A stretch of DNA of 64,000 nucleotides from Brevibacillus reuszeri (GCF_001187725.1 NZ_LGIQ01000005.1:323025-387024), one strand, 5' to 3'; positions 28,142 through 37,209 are shown, counted from the first letter of the stretch. Program-made: numbers and translations. The notes: generated from the sequence alone by a model not told the origin.

Positions 28142-29230
28142 ATGGCTAAAAAAGAGCGCCATATCTATGCGGCTGGCAATACTGCGAGAGGATACAAGAC
28201 GTTTTATGATTCCGTGCTGGAAGGACTGGATCGAGTCTATATCCTGACAGGAGTCGTCGAAGGGATCACGTCTAGCGTGATTGAGACGATCGGGAAGGAA
28301 ATGGGCAGAAAAACGAATCAAATCGAGTGGATACACTCTCCTTTTATGAACGGACAGTATGACGGCGTCATTTTTCCGGAATGGAAAGCAGCAATCGTAG
28401 ACGGCAGCTATCCACGCATCTGGAGGCCATCTGCGCCAGGTGTCACGGAAATTCATGTGAACCTGCAGACTTCAGTAGGTGTCGACCACCTGGAACGTTA
28501 TAAAGTTCATATTGCCGCCTGGTACGAGGAGATTTTCCGTAAAAGCGAGGAGGCGTATGCAGCATACGGCGAAGCCTTGCGTATTCACGATGAATGGGAG
28601 GCGCCCTACATCGCCAATCTCGACCGGGAGAAGGCGAATCAGGTAACCGAAGAGGTCCTGGGCCTGTTCTTTGGAGAAGAAAATCTGGAGAAGAAGTCCA
28701 AGGTGCGGCGCATGTATTTGGGAGCGGCAACTCCCCAAGGTCCCGTGGATCATATCATGAAGCTTACGGATGATATGCAGAAGCGCTATTTTATCAAAGG
28801 ACGTCCAGGCTCAGGAAAATCTACCATGCTGAAAAAGCTAGTCACAGAGGCAGAAAAACGTGGCTTTGATGCAGAGGTGTATCATTGCGGTCTCGACCCT
28901 CATAGCTTGGACATGGTCATTATTCCTGAAAAAGGTCTCGCTATCTTTGACAGCACCGCACCTCATGAGTACTTCCCAAGCAAAGAAACAGACGAAGTCA
29001 TTGATATGTACGAACGGGCCATTGACCCAGGCACTGACGACGCGTACGAGGCAGAGCTAACGCATATCAAGGCCCGATATCGCCAAAAAATGCAAGAGGC
29101 GACCGCCTTGCTGGCATCAGCACAGGAGCTGCGGGAGCAACTTAATAGCGTCTATGTGGAGGTCACGGACCAGCCCCGACTCAAAGCGGTAGCTCAGGCC
29201 ATCATGAGCAGACTTGAGCGTATGGCGTAA
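28142..29230 (+). CDS. PRK06851-type P-loop ATPase-like protein
   Basis: 362 aa. Apparent duplication of a P-loop domain. The N-terminal half has a degenerate loop at TGVVEGITSS (near residue 37), lacking the GKT lysine. The C-terminal half has an intact Walker A, KGRPGSGKSTMLKK near 222. This fits the Firmicute family annotated PRK06851, of unknown function. ATG 28142 follows CTGGAGGGATTGAC; the frame open from 27989 covers the phoU terminator and is rejected. No clear operon partner. Confidence 0.7.
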   Translation: MAKKERHIYAAGNTARGYKTFYDSVLEGLDRVYILTGVVEGITSSVIETIGKEMGRKTNQIEWIHSPFMNGQYDGVIFPEWKAAIVDGSYPRIWRPSAPGVTEIHVNLQTSVGVDHLERYKVHIAAWYEEIFRKSEEAYAAYGEALRIHDEWEAPYIANLDREKANQVTEEVLGLFFGEENLEKKSKVRRMYLGAATPQGPVDHIMKLTDDMQKRYFIKGRPGSGKSTMLKKLVTEAEKRGFDAEVYHCGLDPHSLDMVIIPEKGLAIFDSTAPHEYFPSKETDEVIDMYERAIDPGTDDAYEAELTHIKARYRQKMQEATALLASAQELREQLNSVYVEVTDQPRLKAVAQAIMSRLERMA

Positions 29231-29294
29231 TCCTTCCAATATCGCATGAAACCCGTTCGACTGCTCATACTACAAGAAGGAGGTGAGCAGTCGG

Positions 29295-30233
29295 ATGGGT
29301 TTTGCTTTGACAATGGCCCTGCTTCTAGTGGCGAATCCCCTGGATCCCATAAGCTTCTTACAGGTACAAATGGAAGAGCAAACGGTTGCCGTGGCAGATC
29401 GGGGTGACTACACACTGCCATTCGACGGGGTATCCCTCGTGGATGTGAATCGCTTACAGACAATGATGGAAGCCTTGACGAAGCTGGCGTATAAAGAACC
29501 AGTCAATGCGACAATTAGTAATAGTGGCGCAATCGTCCCTGAAAAAAAGGGGCGTAAGCTGCATGAAGAAAAATTTCTTCAGCAGTTTTATGAATACTAT
29601 TACGGCGAAGGCCCACGTACTTTACAAATACCACTTCAAGTTATTTATCCAAAAGTAGACCAAGCCCTGATGAGCCAGGTCAGGAAAAGAACGATTGGGC
29701 AATATACCACTTATTTCAATTCGCGAAACAAAAATCGCTCTCATAACATCATGCTGGCTTCGAATGCGATCAACAATTATGTCGTGCTGCCAGGTGAGAT
29801 ATTTTCCTTTAACAAGGTCGTAGGTAAGCGTACGAAGGAAAAAGGCTACCTGCAAGCACCTGTCATTGTTAGAGGAGAGCTGTCAGAAGGAATTGGGGGA
29901 GGGATCTGCCAAGTTTCTTCGACGCTTTTTAACGCCGTGGACAAGGCTGGCTTGCATATTGTGCAGCGGTATTCCCACAGCAGAGATGTCGCTTATGTCC
30001 GTCCGGGAAGGGACGCCACTGTGAGCTGGTATGGTCCTGATTTTGTTTTCCAGAACAAATACGCCTATCCGATCATGATCCGGGCACGTTCCTACAATGG
30101 CAGCATGTATGTATCGGTTCATTCCTTTCCAGAAATTGAGTACGAGCCAAGACATGTACCAAGCGTGAATCAAAGTACCCCGGAAGAAGGCCCAGCGAGC
30201 CCGCCAATCTTAACCGAACCAACAATGCCTTGA
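29295..30233 (+). CDS. VanW-family secreted protein
   Basis: 312 aa with an N-terminal hydrophobic signal segment (about residues 2-20). The VanW/G5-associated domain runs from ~155: NRSHNIMLASNAINN, LPGEIFSFN, and the diagnostic GIGGGICQVSSTLFNA near 200. VanW was first seen in vancomycin-resistance clusters, but most members are cell-surface proteins of unknown role, probably wall-associated. ATG 29295 lies 8 bases after AAGGAGGTGAG; the GTG at 29283 overlaps the ribosome site and is rejected. Confidence 0.85.
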   Translation: MGFALTMALLLVANPLDPISFLQVQMEEQTVAVADRGDYTLPFDGVSLVDVNRLQTMMEALTKLAYKEPVNATISNSGAIVPEKKGRKLHEEKFLQQFYEYYYGEGPRTLQIPLQVIYPKVDQALMSQVRKRTIGQYTTYFNSRNKNRSHNIMLASNAINNYVVLPGEIFSFNKVVGKRTKEKGYLQAPVIVRGELSEGIGGGICQVSSTLFNAVDKAGLHIVQRYSHSRDVAYVRPGRDATVSWYGPDFVFQNKYAYPIMIRARSYNGSMYVSVHSFPEIEYEPRHVPSVNQSTPEEGPASPPILTEPTMP

Positions 30234-30250
30234 GGTATTGTTGGTTTTTC
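30215..30250 (+). terminator. Terminator overlapping the VanW gene end
   Basis: CCAACAATGCC and GGTATTGTTGG pair with a TTGA loop that contains the stop codon, followed by TTTTT. Confidence 0.82.
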
Positions 30251-30339
30251 ATTTTCAGAGGAAAAAAGCTCTCGGGAGGGGTTCGGGTGAGCTGGAGAAA
30301 AGTTTTGTTACCTAGTTAAAATTTAATGTAAAGAAATAG

Positions 30340-30399
30340 TTGCCACAGACCCAAAAAAGTCGTATAGTGTTTCGTGTGATAAAATTTCGCGTACGAAAT
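30340..30399 (+). promoter_or_regulatory. Promoter and operator of the marR-efflux operon
   Basis: TTGCCA (30340-30345), exactly 17 bp, TATAGT (30363-30368). The palindrome ATTTCGCGTACGAAAT (30384-30399) starts 15 bp after the -10, and a further TTTCG lies at 30370. A MarR dimer bound there would block transcription. Confidence 0.7.
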
Positions 30400-30422
30400 A
30401 TTAGGTAGGAAAGGAGTGTATC

Positions 30423-30851
30423 ATGAACAAACCATTGCATATCCGGGACTTGCTAAAACGTTTGAATAAGACGTTTGGCACAATGGCTACTAAGGAACTG
30501 TGCAAATACGGCCTAACGGTCCCGCAGTTGGTGGTCATTCGGCAGATTCAATGCGAGCCCCGAACGATCGGGCAGATAAGCAAAGCCGTTGATCTTTCGT
30601 ATAGTACAGTTTCTGGTATTATTGATCGCCTGGAGAGAGAGCAACTGGTCGAGCGGGTGCGTGACGAAAAGGATCGTCGTGTAGTCTGGATTCGAAAGAC
30701 TGAAAAAATAGTAGAACTGTTTGAAAAAGTGGACCTTCTGTCAGGCGAATATTATAAACGAAGCTTCCACGGATTTTCCGAGAAGGATCTGGATGGCATT
30801 ATTCACTCATTGGAAACGTTGATTACGAAATTAGAAGAGATAGAAAGTTGA
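30423..30851 (+). CDS. MarR-family transcription regulator
   Basis: 142 aa. Winged helix with recognition helix SKAVDLSYSTVSGIIDRLE near 58-76 and the wing RVRDEKDRRVVWI, where D-x-R is the MarR hallmark. Likely repressor of the three downstream efflux genes, which follow within 9-13 bp of each other. An operator-like palindrome sits 24 bp before its start, after AGGAAAGGAGTG. The inducer is unknown. Confidence 0.92.
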   Translation: MNKPLHIRDLLKRLNKTFGTMATKELCKYGLTVPQLVVIRQIQCEPRTIGQISKAVDLSYSTVSGIIDRLEREQLVERVRDEKDRRVVWIRKTEKIVELFEKVDLLSGEYYKRSFHGFSEKDLDGIIHSLETLITKLEEIES

Positions 30852-30860
30852 GGAGAAACC

Positions 30861-31520
30861 ATGAAGCGAAAACTGGTATTGTATGTCATTTTGCTCCTGC
30901 TCGTGGTAGGTGGCGGAGGCATCGGTTATTACTACTGGTATCAAGGTGCACACTATGTGACCACGCAGGACGCTCGCATTGCTGGAGACATTTATCGCGT
31001 CATGCCCAAAATGACAGGCAAACTGACCGGACTCGCGGTAAAAGATGGCGACGCCGTAGTAGCTGATCAAATCGTTGGGCAGCAGGACACAACAAACGTT
31101 GCAGGCAACCTGTTGGAAAACAGCGTGTTGCGTTCTCCTATCACAGGTACCGTCATTAAGACCCAGGCAAAAGAGGGAGAGGTTGTCTCGATGGGACAAT
31201 CAGTTGCTCTCGTCATTGATGAAAGCAAACTGTACATCTCCGCTAACCTGGAAGAGACAGAGATCGAGCGCTTGAAACTTGGCCAAAAAGTGGATTTCAC
31301 GCTGGACGCATACCCAGGCAAGAAGCTGAGCGGACACTTGATGGAGATCGGGAAAGCAACAAACTCTACGTTCTCCTTGATGCCAGCTACCAATACAAGC
31401 GGTAACTTTACCAAAGTAACCCAGCGTATTCAGATCAAAATCGCCATTGATGACACAGCAGGTCTTCATTTGGCCGCCGGTTTGAACGCCGAGATCAAAG
31501 TGCACGTGAAGGAGTTGTAA
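30861..31520 (+). CDS. HlyD/EmrA-like membrane fusion protein (short)
   Basis: 219 aa with one N-terminal membrane anchor (residues 4-26). The barrel-sandwich (lipoyl-like) domain is split around VLRSPITGTVIKTQAKEGEVV, and the beta-barrel follows with LYISANLEETEIERLKLGQKVDF. The long coiled-coil hairpin of EmrA is nearly absent, replaced by a short linker near residue 75. This fits short Gram-positive adaptors for MFS pumps. It is the second gene of the marR operon. Confidence 0.85.
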   Translation: MKRKLVLYVILLLLVVGGGGIGYYYWYQGAHYVTTQDARIAGDIYRVMPKMTGKLTGLAVKDGDAVVADQIVGQQDTTNVAGNLLENSVLRSPITGTVIKTQAKEGEVVSMGQSVALVIDESKLYISANLEETEIERLKLGQKVDFTLDAYPGKKLSGHLMEIGKATNSTFSLMPATNTSGNFTKVTQRIQIKIAIDDTAGLHLAAGLNAEIKVHVKEL

Positions 31521-31526
31521 TGAGGC

Positions 31527-32756
31527 ATGAAAAAAGCAGCACAATGGAAAACAATCGCTGTAGTGATGGCGGCCGTTTCGCTTATTGCCGCTGGCTGTAG
31601 TGATTCGTCTTCGCCATCTTCCGCATCAGAATCGCTCCCGGTTGTGAAAGCGTGGAAGGTGACCTCGAATGCCTCAGGCTTGATTGCAGGCGGTAAAATT
31701 GTTCCGTCTGAAGAGGTTTCCGTCGTTTCCAAAGTTTCCGGCAAAGTAGCGAACGTAAGCGTAAAAGAAGGCTCCGTTGTAAAGAAGGGTGACGTTCTCG
31801 TTACGCTGGAGCAGGCCGACTACCAACAGCAAATTAATCAGGCACAGGCTGCAATTGCAGGGGCACAGGCAAAGCTTCGTGACACAAAGGCAGGAGCACG
31901 TACAGAGCAGCTCCAGCAGCTGTCCAGTGGCTTGCAACAGGCAGAAGCTACCCTGAAAGTATCCGAGAGCAACTACAACCGGATGAAGGCCCTGTTTGAC
32001 TCGGGGGCATTATCTGCAGCGGAATTGGAAAAAGCTACGCTTGATCTGGAAAAATCCCGTTCTGCGGTAGAGCAGTCCAAGGCTTCATACGATCTGGCAA
32101 AAGCCGGTCCAACCTCTGATACGGTTGCAGCCCTGCAAGCAGAGGTAAGCCGTCTGAACTCCAGCCTGGAGATGGCTAAAAACGGCTATGACAACACTGT
32201 GGTTCATTCGCCAATCACTGGTATTGTAGCGAAGAAAAACATTAATCCAGGCGAGATGGCAGGAGCAGGCGCACCACTTCTGGTCGTCGTGGATATGAAT
32301 GAAGTCAAAGTGGAAGCAAGCGTTTCCGAGGATCAGATCAATAATGTAAAGGTTGGCTCTACTGTTGATGTGAAGGTAGGCAGCCTTGGCGGTAAAGTAA
32401 TGACAGGAACTGTTGAATTCGTTTCTCCGATTTCTGACACCAACAGCACTTCGTTCCCGATTAAAGTAAAAGTAGCAAATCCGGATGGACTGCTGCGCGC
32501 TGGTATGATTGCGGAGGTTGTACTGCAAGGGCAAGCAGAACAAGGAACCAAAGTACCGACAACCGCTGTTCTTGAAAAGGGCGGCAAGCATTACATCTAT
32601 ACGCTTGATCAAGACGTTGTACATGAAGTAGAAGTGACAGTCGATAGTGCTAGTGGTGATTGGACTACAGTCTCAGCTGGTGTAAAAGACAACGATCAAA
32701 TAGTGCTAAACCCGACGGACAAATTGTCTGAGGGCAGCAAGGTGATCGCAAACTAA
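31527..32756 (+). CDS. Lipoprotein periplasmic-adaptor-like efflux subunit (RND/MacA type)
   Basis: 409 aa with lipoprotein signal; lipobox IAAGC near residue 24. Adaptor domains in order: lipoyl half (KVSGKVANVSVKEGSVVKKGDVL near 70), a long coiled coil with repeated Gln/Ala (about 95-205), second lipoyl half (VVHSPITGIVAKKNINPGEMA), then beta-barrel and membrane-proximal domains. Having two adaptors before one MFS pump in a Gram-positive is unusual. Co-transcribed with flanking genes (6 and 13 bp gaps). Confidence 0.88.
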   Translation: MKKAAQWKTIAVVMAAVSLIAAGCSDSSSPSSASESLPVVKAWKVTSNASGLIAGGKIVPSEEVSVVSKVSGKVANVSVKEGSVVKKGDVLVTLEQADYQQQINQAQAAIAGAQAKLRDTKAGARTEQLQQLSSGLQQAEATLKVSESNYNRMKALFDSGALSAAELEKATLDLEKSRSAVEQSKASYDLAKAGPTSDTVAALQAEVSRLNSSLEMAKNGYDNTVVHSPITGIVAKKNINPGEMAGAGAPLLVVVDMNEVKVEASVSEDQINNVKVGSTVDVKVGSLGGKVMTGTVEFVSPISDTNSTSFPIKVKVANPDGLLRAGMIAEVVLQGQAEQGTKVPTTAVLEKGGKHYIYTLDQDVVHEVEVTVDSASGDWTTVSAGVKDNDQIVLNPTDKLSEGSKVIAN

Positions 32757-32769
32757 CGGGGGTGATGAC

Positions 32770-34341
32770 ATGGCGGAAGCGGTGGCACAGCGGGAGGAAA
32801 AAGGCGGAAACGGCGGAATGTGGTTGTCTCTTCTCGCTATCCTCTCGGGAACCTTCGTTGCGATTCTGAACAACAGTCTGATTAACGTCGCCTTACCAAC
32901 AATGGTCAGCATCTTCGGCTCCTCTACGGAGACGATGCAATGGGTGCTGACCGGATATATGCTGGCAAACGCGGTCATGATCCCGATGAGCGGTTCCTTG
33001 TCAGCAAAGTTTGGAGCTAAAAAAATATTTGTTCTATCGCTATCGTTCTTTACAGCTGCCTCCGTCTTATGTGCACTTGCCTGGAGCGACACCTCGCTTA
33101 TCGCGTTTCGTGTCATCCAGGGGGTAAGTGGAGGAATGATCATGCCGATCGGAATGTCGATGATCTACATGATCGTACCACGTGAAAAAATCGGGATGGC
33201 ACTCGGGATTTTCGGGATTGCCTCGATGACGGCTCCTGCTCTTGGCCCAACCTTGGGTGGGTACCTCATTGAATTTTTAAGCTGGCAATTTCTGTTTTTA
33301 GTAGGGGTGCCATTTGGAATTTTTGCGGTCATCATGAGTATGGTGCTGCTCAAGGAAACGCCGAAAAAGCCGGAGCTGAAGTTTGACTTCCTCGGAGCAA
33401 CCTTGGCGATCGTTGGTTTTGGTACTCTCCTCCTCGCGTTTAGTAAAGGGCAGGCGGAGGGCTGGACATCCTTTTTCATCGTGAGTTTGTTTTTCGTTGC
33501 GATTATGAGTCTGGCGCTTTTCATTTGGGTAGAGCTGGGCAAGGAAGCGCCGCTTTTGGACCTGAGGTTGCTGAAAATCCCTGTCTTTTCGATCAGTATT
33601 CTGACATCTGGCTTTGTCATGATGGGGATGATGGGCGGGATCTTCCTGATGCCGATCTTCCTGCAAAACATTCAGGGCATGACCGCGATGGAGTCTGGTC
33701 TCTTATTGATGCCACAGTCGATTGCCATGGCGATCATGATGCCGATCAGTGGTAAGTTGATGGATAAATATGGAATCGGCCCGATTGGACTCATCGGCTT
33801 ATCGATCATGAGCATTACCACATTTGAGCTGCACAATCTGGCAGCAGACAGTATGCATTCCTGGATGAACATGATTTTGACGATCCGTGGAGTCGGAATC
33901 GGTCTCTGCATGATGACGCTGTCTACAGTAGGGATGAACGCTGTTCCGCGTACAAGTGTAGGGGATGCCTCACCGCTCTCCAACGTATTACGGCAAGTGT
34001 TGAGCTCGTTTGCGATTGCGATTTTGACCGTTATCATGCAAGCGCGTCAAACCTTCCATCTGGCATCGATCTCCGACAATTTGAACAGCGACATGGCCAC
34101 ACAATTTATTAGTGGCATCTCTGGCATGTATACACAGGTAGGTGTCGATGCTGCCAGTGCATCTGGTGGAGCGAGTACGATCTTGTTCGGGATGATGGCG
34201 AAAGAGGCGATGGTTCAAGGAATCGGGGACACGTTCCTGATTTCTGCCATACCGATTGTAATCTCGATTCCATTGCTTTTTTTCCTACACAAAAAGCCGA
34301 GAAAGCCGGATGCTCCACAATCACAAAAAACAGCAGCCTAA
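32770..34341 (+). CDS. DHA2-family MFS multidrug efflux pump (EmrB/QacA type)
   Basis: 523 aa with about 14 membrane helices. Family signatures: NNSLINVALPTM in helix 1, VLTGYMLANAVMIPMSGSLSAKFGAKK in helix 2 and loop 2-3, and motif C-like GPTLGGYLIEFLSWQFLF in helix 5. Exports drugs or lipophilic compounds using the proton gradient. With the MarR gene and two adaptors it forms a complete inducible efflux operon ended by a terminator. Confidence 0.92.
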   Translation: MAEAVAQREEKGGNGGMWLSLLAILSGTFVAILNNSLINVALPTMVSIFGSSTETMQWVLTGYMLANAVMIPMSGSLSAKFGAKKIFVLSLSFFTAASVLCALAWSDTSLIAFRVIQGVSGGMIMPIGMSMIYMIVPREKIGMALGIFGIASMTAPALGPTLGGYLIEFLSWQFLFLVGVPFGIFAVIMSMVLLKETPKKPELKFDFLGATLAIVGFGTLLLAFSKGQAEGWTSFFIVSLFFVAIMSLALFIWVELGKEAPLLDLRLLKIPVFSISILTSGFVMMGMMGGIFLMPIFLQNIQGMTAMESGLLLMPQSIAMAIMMPISGKLMDKYGIGPIGLIGLSIMSITTFELHNLAADSMHSWMNMILTIRGVGIGLCMMTLSTVGMNAVPRTSVGDASPLSNVLRQVLSSFAIAILTVIMQARQTFHLASISDNLNSDMATQFISGISGMYTQVGVDAASASGGASTILFGMMAKEAMVQGIGDTFLISAIPIVISIPLLFFLHKKPRKPDAPQSQKTAA

Positions 34342-34358
34342 ATCTGGCTGCTGTTTTT
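34324..34358 (+). terminator. Efflux operon terminator
   Basis: AAAAACAGCAGCC and GGCTGCTGTTTTT are 13-bp perfect arms around TAAATCT; the loop holds the stop codon. Confidence 0.93.
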
Positions 34359-34388
34359 CTCTGTATACAGGTTGTCCGATCCGAAAAG

Positions 34389-34538
34389 TTACGAGGTGAT
34401 CAGCTTGAAAAGGAAGAAAATGATTCGCCCTACGATATATCCCAGCAAAATCGTCCAGCCGATTTTTGCCCAGACGTTCAGGCCCGCTATAAACTCACGC
34501 AAGCTTTTCCGGCGAGGTGGCTGCTGGTTTTGATTCAT
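34389..34538 (-). CDS. 49-aa membrane microprotein downstream of the DMT transporter
   Basis: The minus-strand ATG (34538-34536) follows AAAGGAGTGAGCACCG, a strong ribosome site inside the end of the transporter gene, and the two overlap by 44 bp in different frames. The protein starts MNQNQQPPRRKSL, basic and cytoplasmic, then has one hydrophobic helix (about residues 22-46, IGWTILLGYIVGRIIFFLF). The family is not recognised. The coupling suggests an accessory subunit of the transporter. Confidence 0.7.
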   Translation of the reverse strand: MNQNQQPPRRKSLREFIAGLNVWAKIGWTILLGYIVGRIIFFLFKLITS

Positions 34539-35445
34539 CGGTGCTCACTCCTTTGGCGCTTTGATTGTAACGAATGAACAAGTAAATACCTGCGATAATA
34601 ATGAGGCCACCGATCCATTGTGGCAGCGTTACGACTTCGCCGAGGATGAAGTAAGCCAGGATTGCAGTTCCGATCGGTTCTCCAAGAATCCCCATCGAAA
34701 TCGTGGTCGTGTTTAGCCACTTAATGATCCAGTTGAAAATCGAGTGACCGAGCAATGTTGGAAAGAGGGCGAGACAGAAGAACCAGCCCCAGTCAGCAGC
34801 AGGATACCCAATTAACGGGTAGCCCAAAACAAGATCATACGCAACCAGGATCAAGCTTGTCGCAGAATATACGACCAGCGTATAGGCGAACGATGACATG
34901 TGCTGACGGACATATTGCCCGACGAGCCAATATCCAGTTACCGTGGCGGCACCAAGCAGTGCGAGCGCGTCACCTAAGAGCGCCATGCCTCCTACCTGAA
35001 AATCCCCCCAGCCAATAACAAAGCTGCCAACAACGGCAAGCAAGCCACCTGTGAGTGCCAGTAAGCGAACCTTTTCGCCAAAGAAAAAATAGCCTCCAAT
35101 AAACGCAAATAATGGCTGCAGCGTAACCAGAACTGTAGAGCTGGCTACAGACGTGTAGTTAAGCGACTCAAACCAGAGCAGGAAGTGACTCGCTAAAAAG
35201 GCGCCTGACAATAGACAGAGTAGCCACACTTTTTTTGGCATTTTTACAATTTCGCTGACTGCTCCGCGATTCCAAAACAGAAAAGGCAGTGTCAGCACGA
35301 CAGAGAAAACAAGCCGATACGTAGCAATAATCGGTGCTGGCGCAGCAGACAGCTTGACAAAAATTGCTGATGTTGAGATGGCGATGACACCGATTAGCAG
35401 TGCCAAATAAGGCGGAAATAACGGTTTGTCCAATGATTTTTCCAT
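34495..35445 (-). CDS. EamA/DMT-superfamily transporter
   Basis: 316 aa with ten membrane helices in two EamA repeats (about 10-145 and 160-295). Each repeat ends in the typical PLFAFIGGYFFFGEKV and EPIGTAILAYFILGEVV helices. Probably exports or imports a metabolite; the substrate cannot be predicted. ATG 35445 follows AAGAAGGTG; an earlier GTG at 35475 is less supported. A 49-aa membrane protein gene overlaps its end. Confidence 0.88.
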   Translation of the reverse strand: MEKSLDKPLFPPYLALLIGVIAISTSAIFVKLSAAPAPIIATYRLVFSVVLTLPFLFWNRGAVSEIVKMPKKVWLLCLLSGAFLASHFLLWFESLNYTSVASSTVLVTLQPLFAFIGGYFFFGEKVRLLALTGGLLAVVGSFVIGWGDFQVGGMALLGDALALLGAATVTGYWLVGQYVRQHMSSFAYTLVVYSATSLILVAYDLVLGYPLIGYPAADWGWFFCLALFPTLLGHSIFNWIIKWLNTTTISMGILGEPIGTAILAYFILGEVVTLPQWIGGLIIIAGIYLFIRYNQSAKGVSTDESKPAATSPEKLA

Positions 35446-35571
35446 GTGTACACCTTCTTGTGCTGATTCATCCACGATGGACTCTATTGTACCGTTCAGG
35501 TGAAGAATTCACAATGTTATGCGTACCCAGTTGATTGAAAGGTTTTTTTTCAAACGGGAAATCCTACAAGC

Positions 35572-36309
35572 ATGAGACGCCGATATCCTAGAACCTTCAT
35601 CGCTACGCTCCTGCTTGTGCTTATCTGTTTTCCAACCAAGAGTGAGGCAATACCGCTTACACCGATTCACATTTTAATTGACGTTGGCCATGGAGGTGTA
35701 GATTCCGGCACATCTTTTGGCAGCCTCTACGAAAAGGACATTAATTTGCAGGTTGCCAAACGCTTGTATCAGCAGTTGACAGATGTTGGCTACAGTGTAG
35801 CCCTGAACCGGGAAGAAGACATTGCCCTCAGTGACGACAATCGCTGGCTGAACAGTCGCTCCAGGCATCTTCGTGATCTCGCTCAGCGCAAAAATCTTGC
35901 CAAGGAAATGGTTCCGCAAATGATGCTCAGCCTGCATGTAAACTGGTCCTCCGATTCCGGACGCAGAGGTCCTGTAATCCTTTACCAAAGCAATGAGCAA
36001 AGCTACATGCTTGCAGACCTCTTGCAGAACTCGTTGAACCGTTTGGCAGGAAGCAAAGACAAGCCGGTAAAGGGCAAGACGTATTACGTGCTGCGGCATA
36101 ATTACTGTCCCTCAGTCATCGTGGAGATGGGCTTTATCAGCAACGCAGCAGACCGACAGCTTTTGACAGACCCGAAAGGACAAGAAAAAATCGCCCAGGC
36201 CATTACGGATGCCGTGAGCGAATATGTGACCTTGACGGGGAATCTGAAAATGGAGGTATTTGCCGAAGAAAGCTGGTGGCAAAAGCTAGTGAACGGTTTG
36301 GTGAACTAA
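35572..36309 (+). CDS. N-acetylmuramoyl-L-alanine amidase, Amidase_3 (CwlD-like)
   Basis: 245 aa with N-terminal signal segment (residues 8-26). Zinc-amidase motifs: DVGHGGVDSG near 41, the metal glutamate in YEKDINLQVAKRL, SLHVNWSSDS near 124 and VIVEMGFISNAADRQLL near 181. Cleaves the muramic acid-stem peptide bond. The compact size and lack of binding modules resemble germination amidase CwlD, which needs a polysaccharide deacetylase-like partner. The convergent neighbour is such a deacetylase-fold protein. Its 3' end overlaps that gene by 24 bp. Confidence 0.85.
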   Translation: MRRRYPRTFIATLLLVLICFPTKSEAIPLTPIHILIDVGHGGVDSGTSFGSLYEKDINLQVAKRLYQQLTDVGYSVALNREEDIALSDDNRWLNSRSRHLRDLAQRKNLAKEMVPQMMLSLHVNWSSDSGRRGPVILYQSNEQSYMLADLLQNSLNRLAGSKDKPVKGKTYYVLRHNYCPSVIVEMGFISNAADRQLLTDPKGQEKIAQAITDAVSEYVTLTGNLKMEVFAEESWWQKLVNGLVN

Positions 36310-37068
36310 TTTTGAGATCGTGACGAATTCGGCCTCCTTCTGAATGCGCGGAATGTACTGCCGCAGAACGGAGGCTGTTTTCTTGCCCGGAGGACCGACA
36401 TGTCCGATCGCCACACAAATCGGATGAGTACCGATTCGCTTGCATATTTTTTCCATTTGTTGGGTGATGTGTGGGACCGAATACACATCGTCGAGAAAGA
36501 TTTGGTTCTCGGTATGGGGAACCCCCATCTCTTGAGCAATTTTTGACGCTACGCTCTTATCCGTAGTGCGGCTGTCCAAATAAATCAACCCGCGTTCTTT
36601 GACGACACTCATGATGATGCGCATGATCCGCTCGTCTGCGGTTACCTTTGAGCCCATATGATTGTTCATCCCGATGGCATGCGGGACATCATCGATTGCC
36701 TTTTGGACCCGACTACGAATTTCCTCATCAGAGAGATCGGTCGTAATCGCACCTGGACCAAGCCAGGAACGCTTTCCTTTTACTGGCTCCATCGGCATGT
36801 GTACGAAAACATCATGTCCTTTTTGATGAGCGAGCTCGGCATCCTGCTTGGTGCTTGGCAAAAACGGCATGACTGCGACAGTGAGCGGTACAGGCAGCGC
36901 CAAAATTTCTGCGGTGCCGGACATATTGTTGCCGAAATCGTCGATGACAAAAGCAACCACCTTTTTCAGAGGGGTCTCCTGCTGCGTAGAGAGTGTAGCT
37001 GCACTGGTTTGACTGGTAGACACGAATAGAAGAACCGCTGCAAGCGAAAGTAATTTCCTCCAATACAT
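36286..37068 (-). CDS. Divergent polysaccharide deacetylase family protein (YibQ-like)
   Basis: 260 aa with signal segment (residues 5-24). The NodB-like barrel starts at VAFVIDDFGNNM (metal-aspartate pair), followed by VFVHMPMEP near 86, AIGMNNHMGSKVTADERIM near 127 and a C-terminal VAIGHVGPPGKK. These are the markers of the divergent deacetylase family (DUF610/YibQ). Likely acts outside the membrane on wall glycan. ATG 37068 follows GGAAGG. Convergent and overlapping with the amidase gene. Confidence 0.85.
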   Translation of the reverse strand: MYWRKLLSLAAVLLFVSTSQTSAATLSTQQETPLKKVVAFVIDDFGNNMSGTAEILALPVPLTVAVMPFLPSTKQDAELAHQKGHDVFVHMPMEPVKGKRSWLGPGAITTDLSDEEIRSRVQKAIDDVPHAIGMNNHMGSKVTADERIMRIIMSVVKERGLIYLDSRTTDKSVASKIAQEMGVPHTENQIFLDDVYSVPHITQQMEKICKRIGTHPICVAIGHVGPPGKKTASVLRQYIPRIQKEAEFVTISKLVHQTVH

Positions 37069-37209
37069 ATGATCGCCTTCCTTGTCCAATTTTTTCTTAG
37101 TTTGTTCAAGCGATTCATTCTTTACCCGCTTATTCACGGACTTGGCTTACATGATTCCCCTATGTTACGATTAAATATAGTAGTTTTGTAACGAGAGGGG
37201 TCGGATTCC

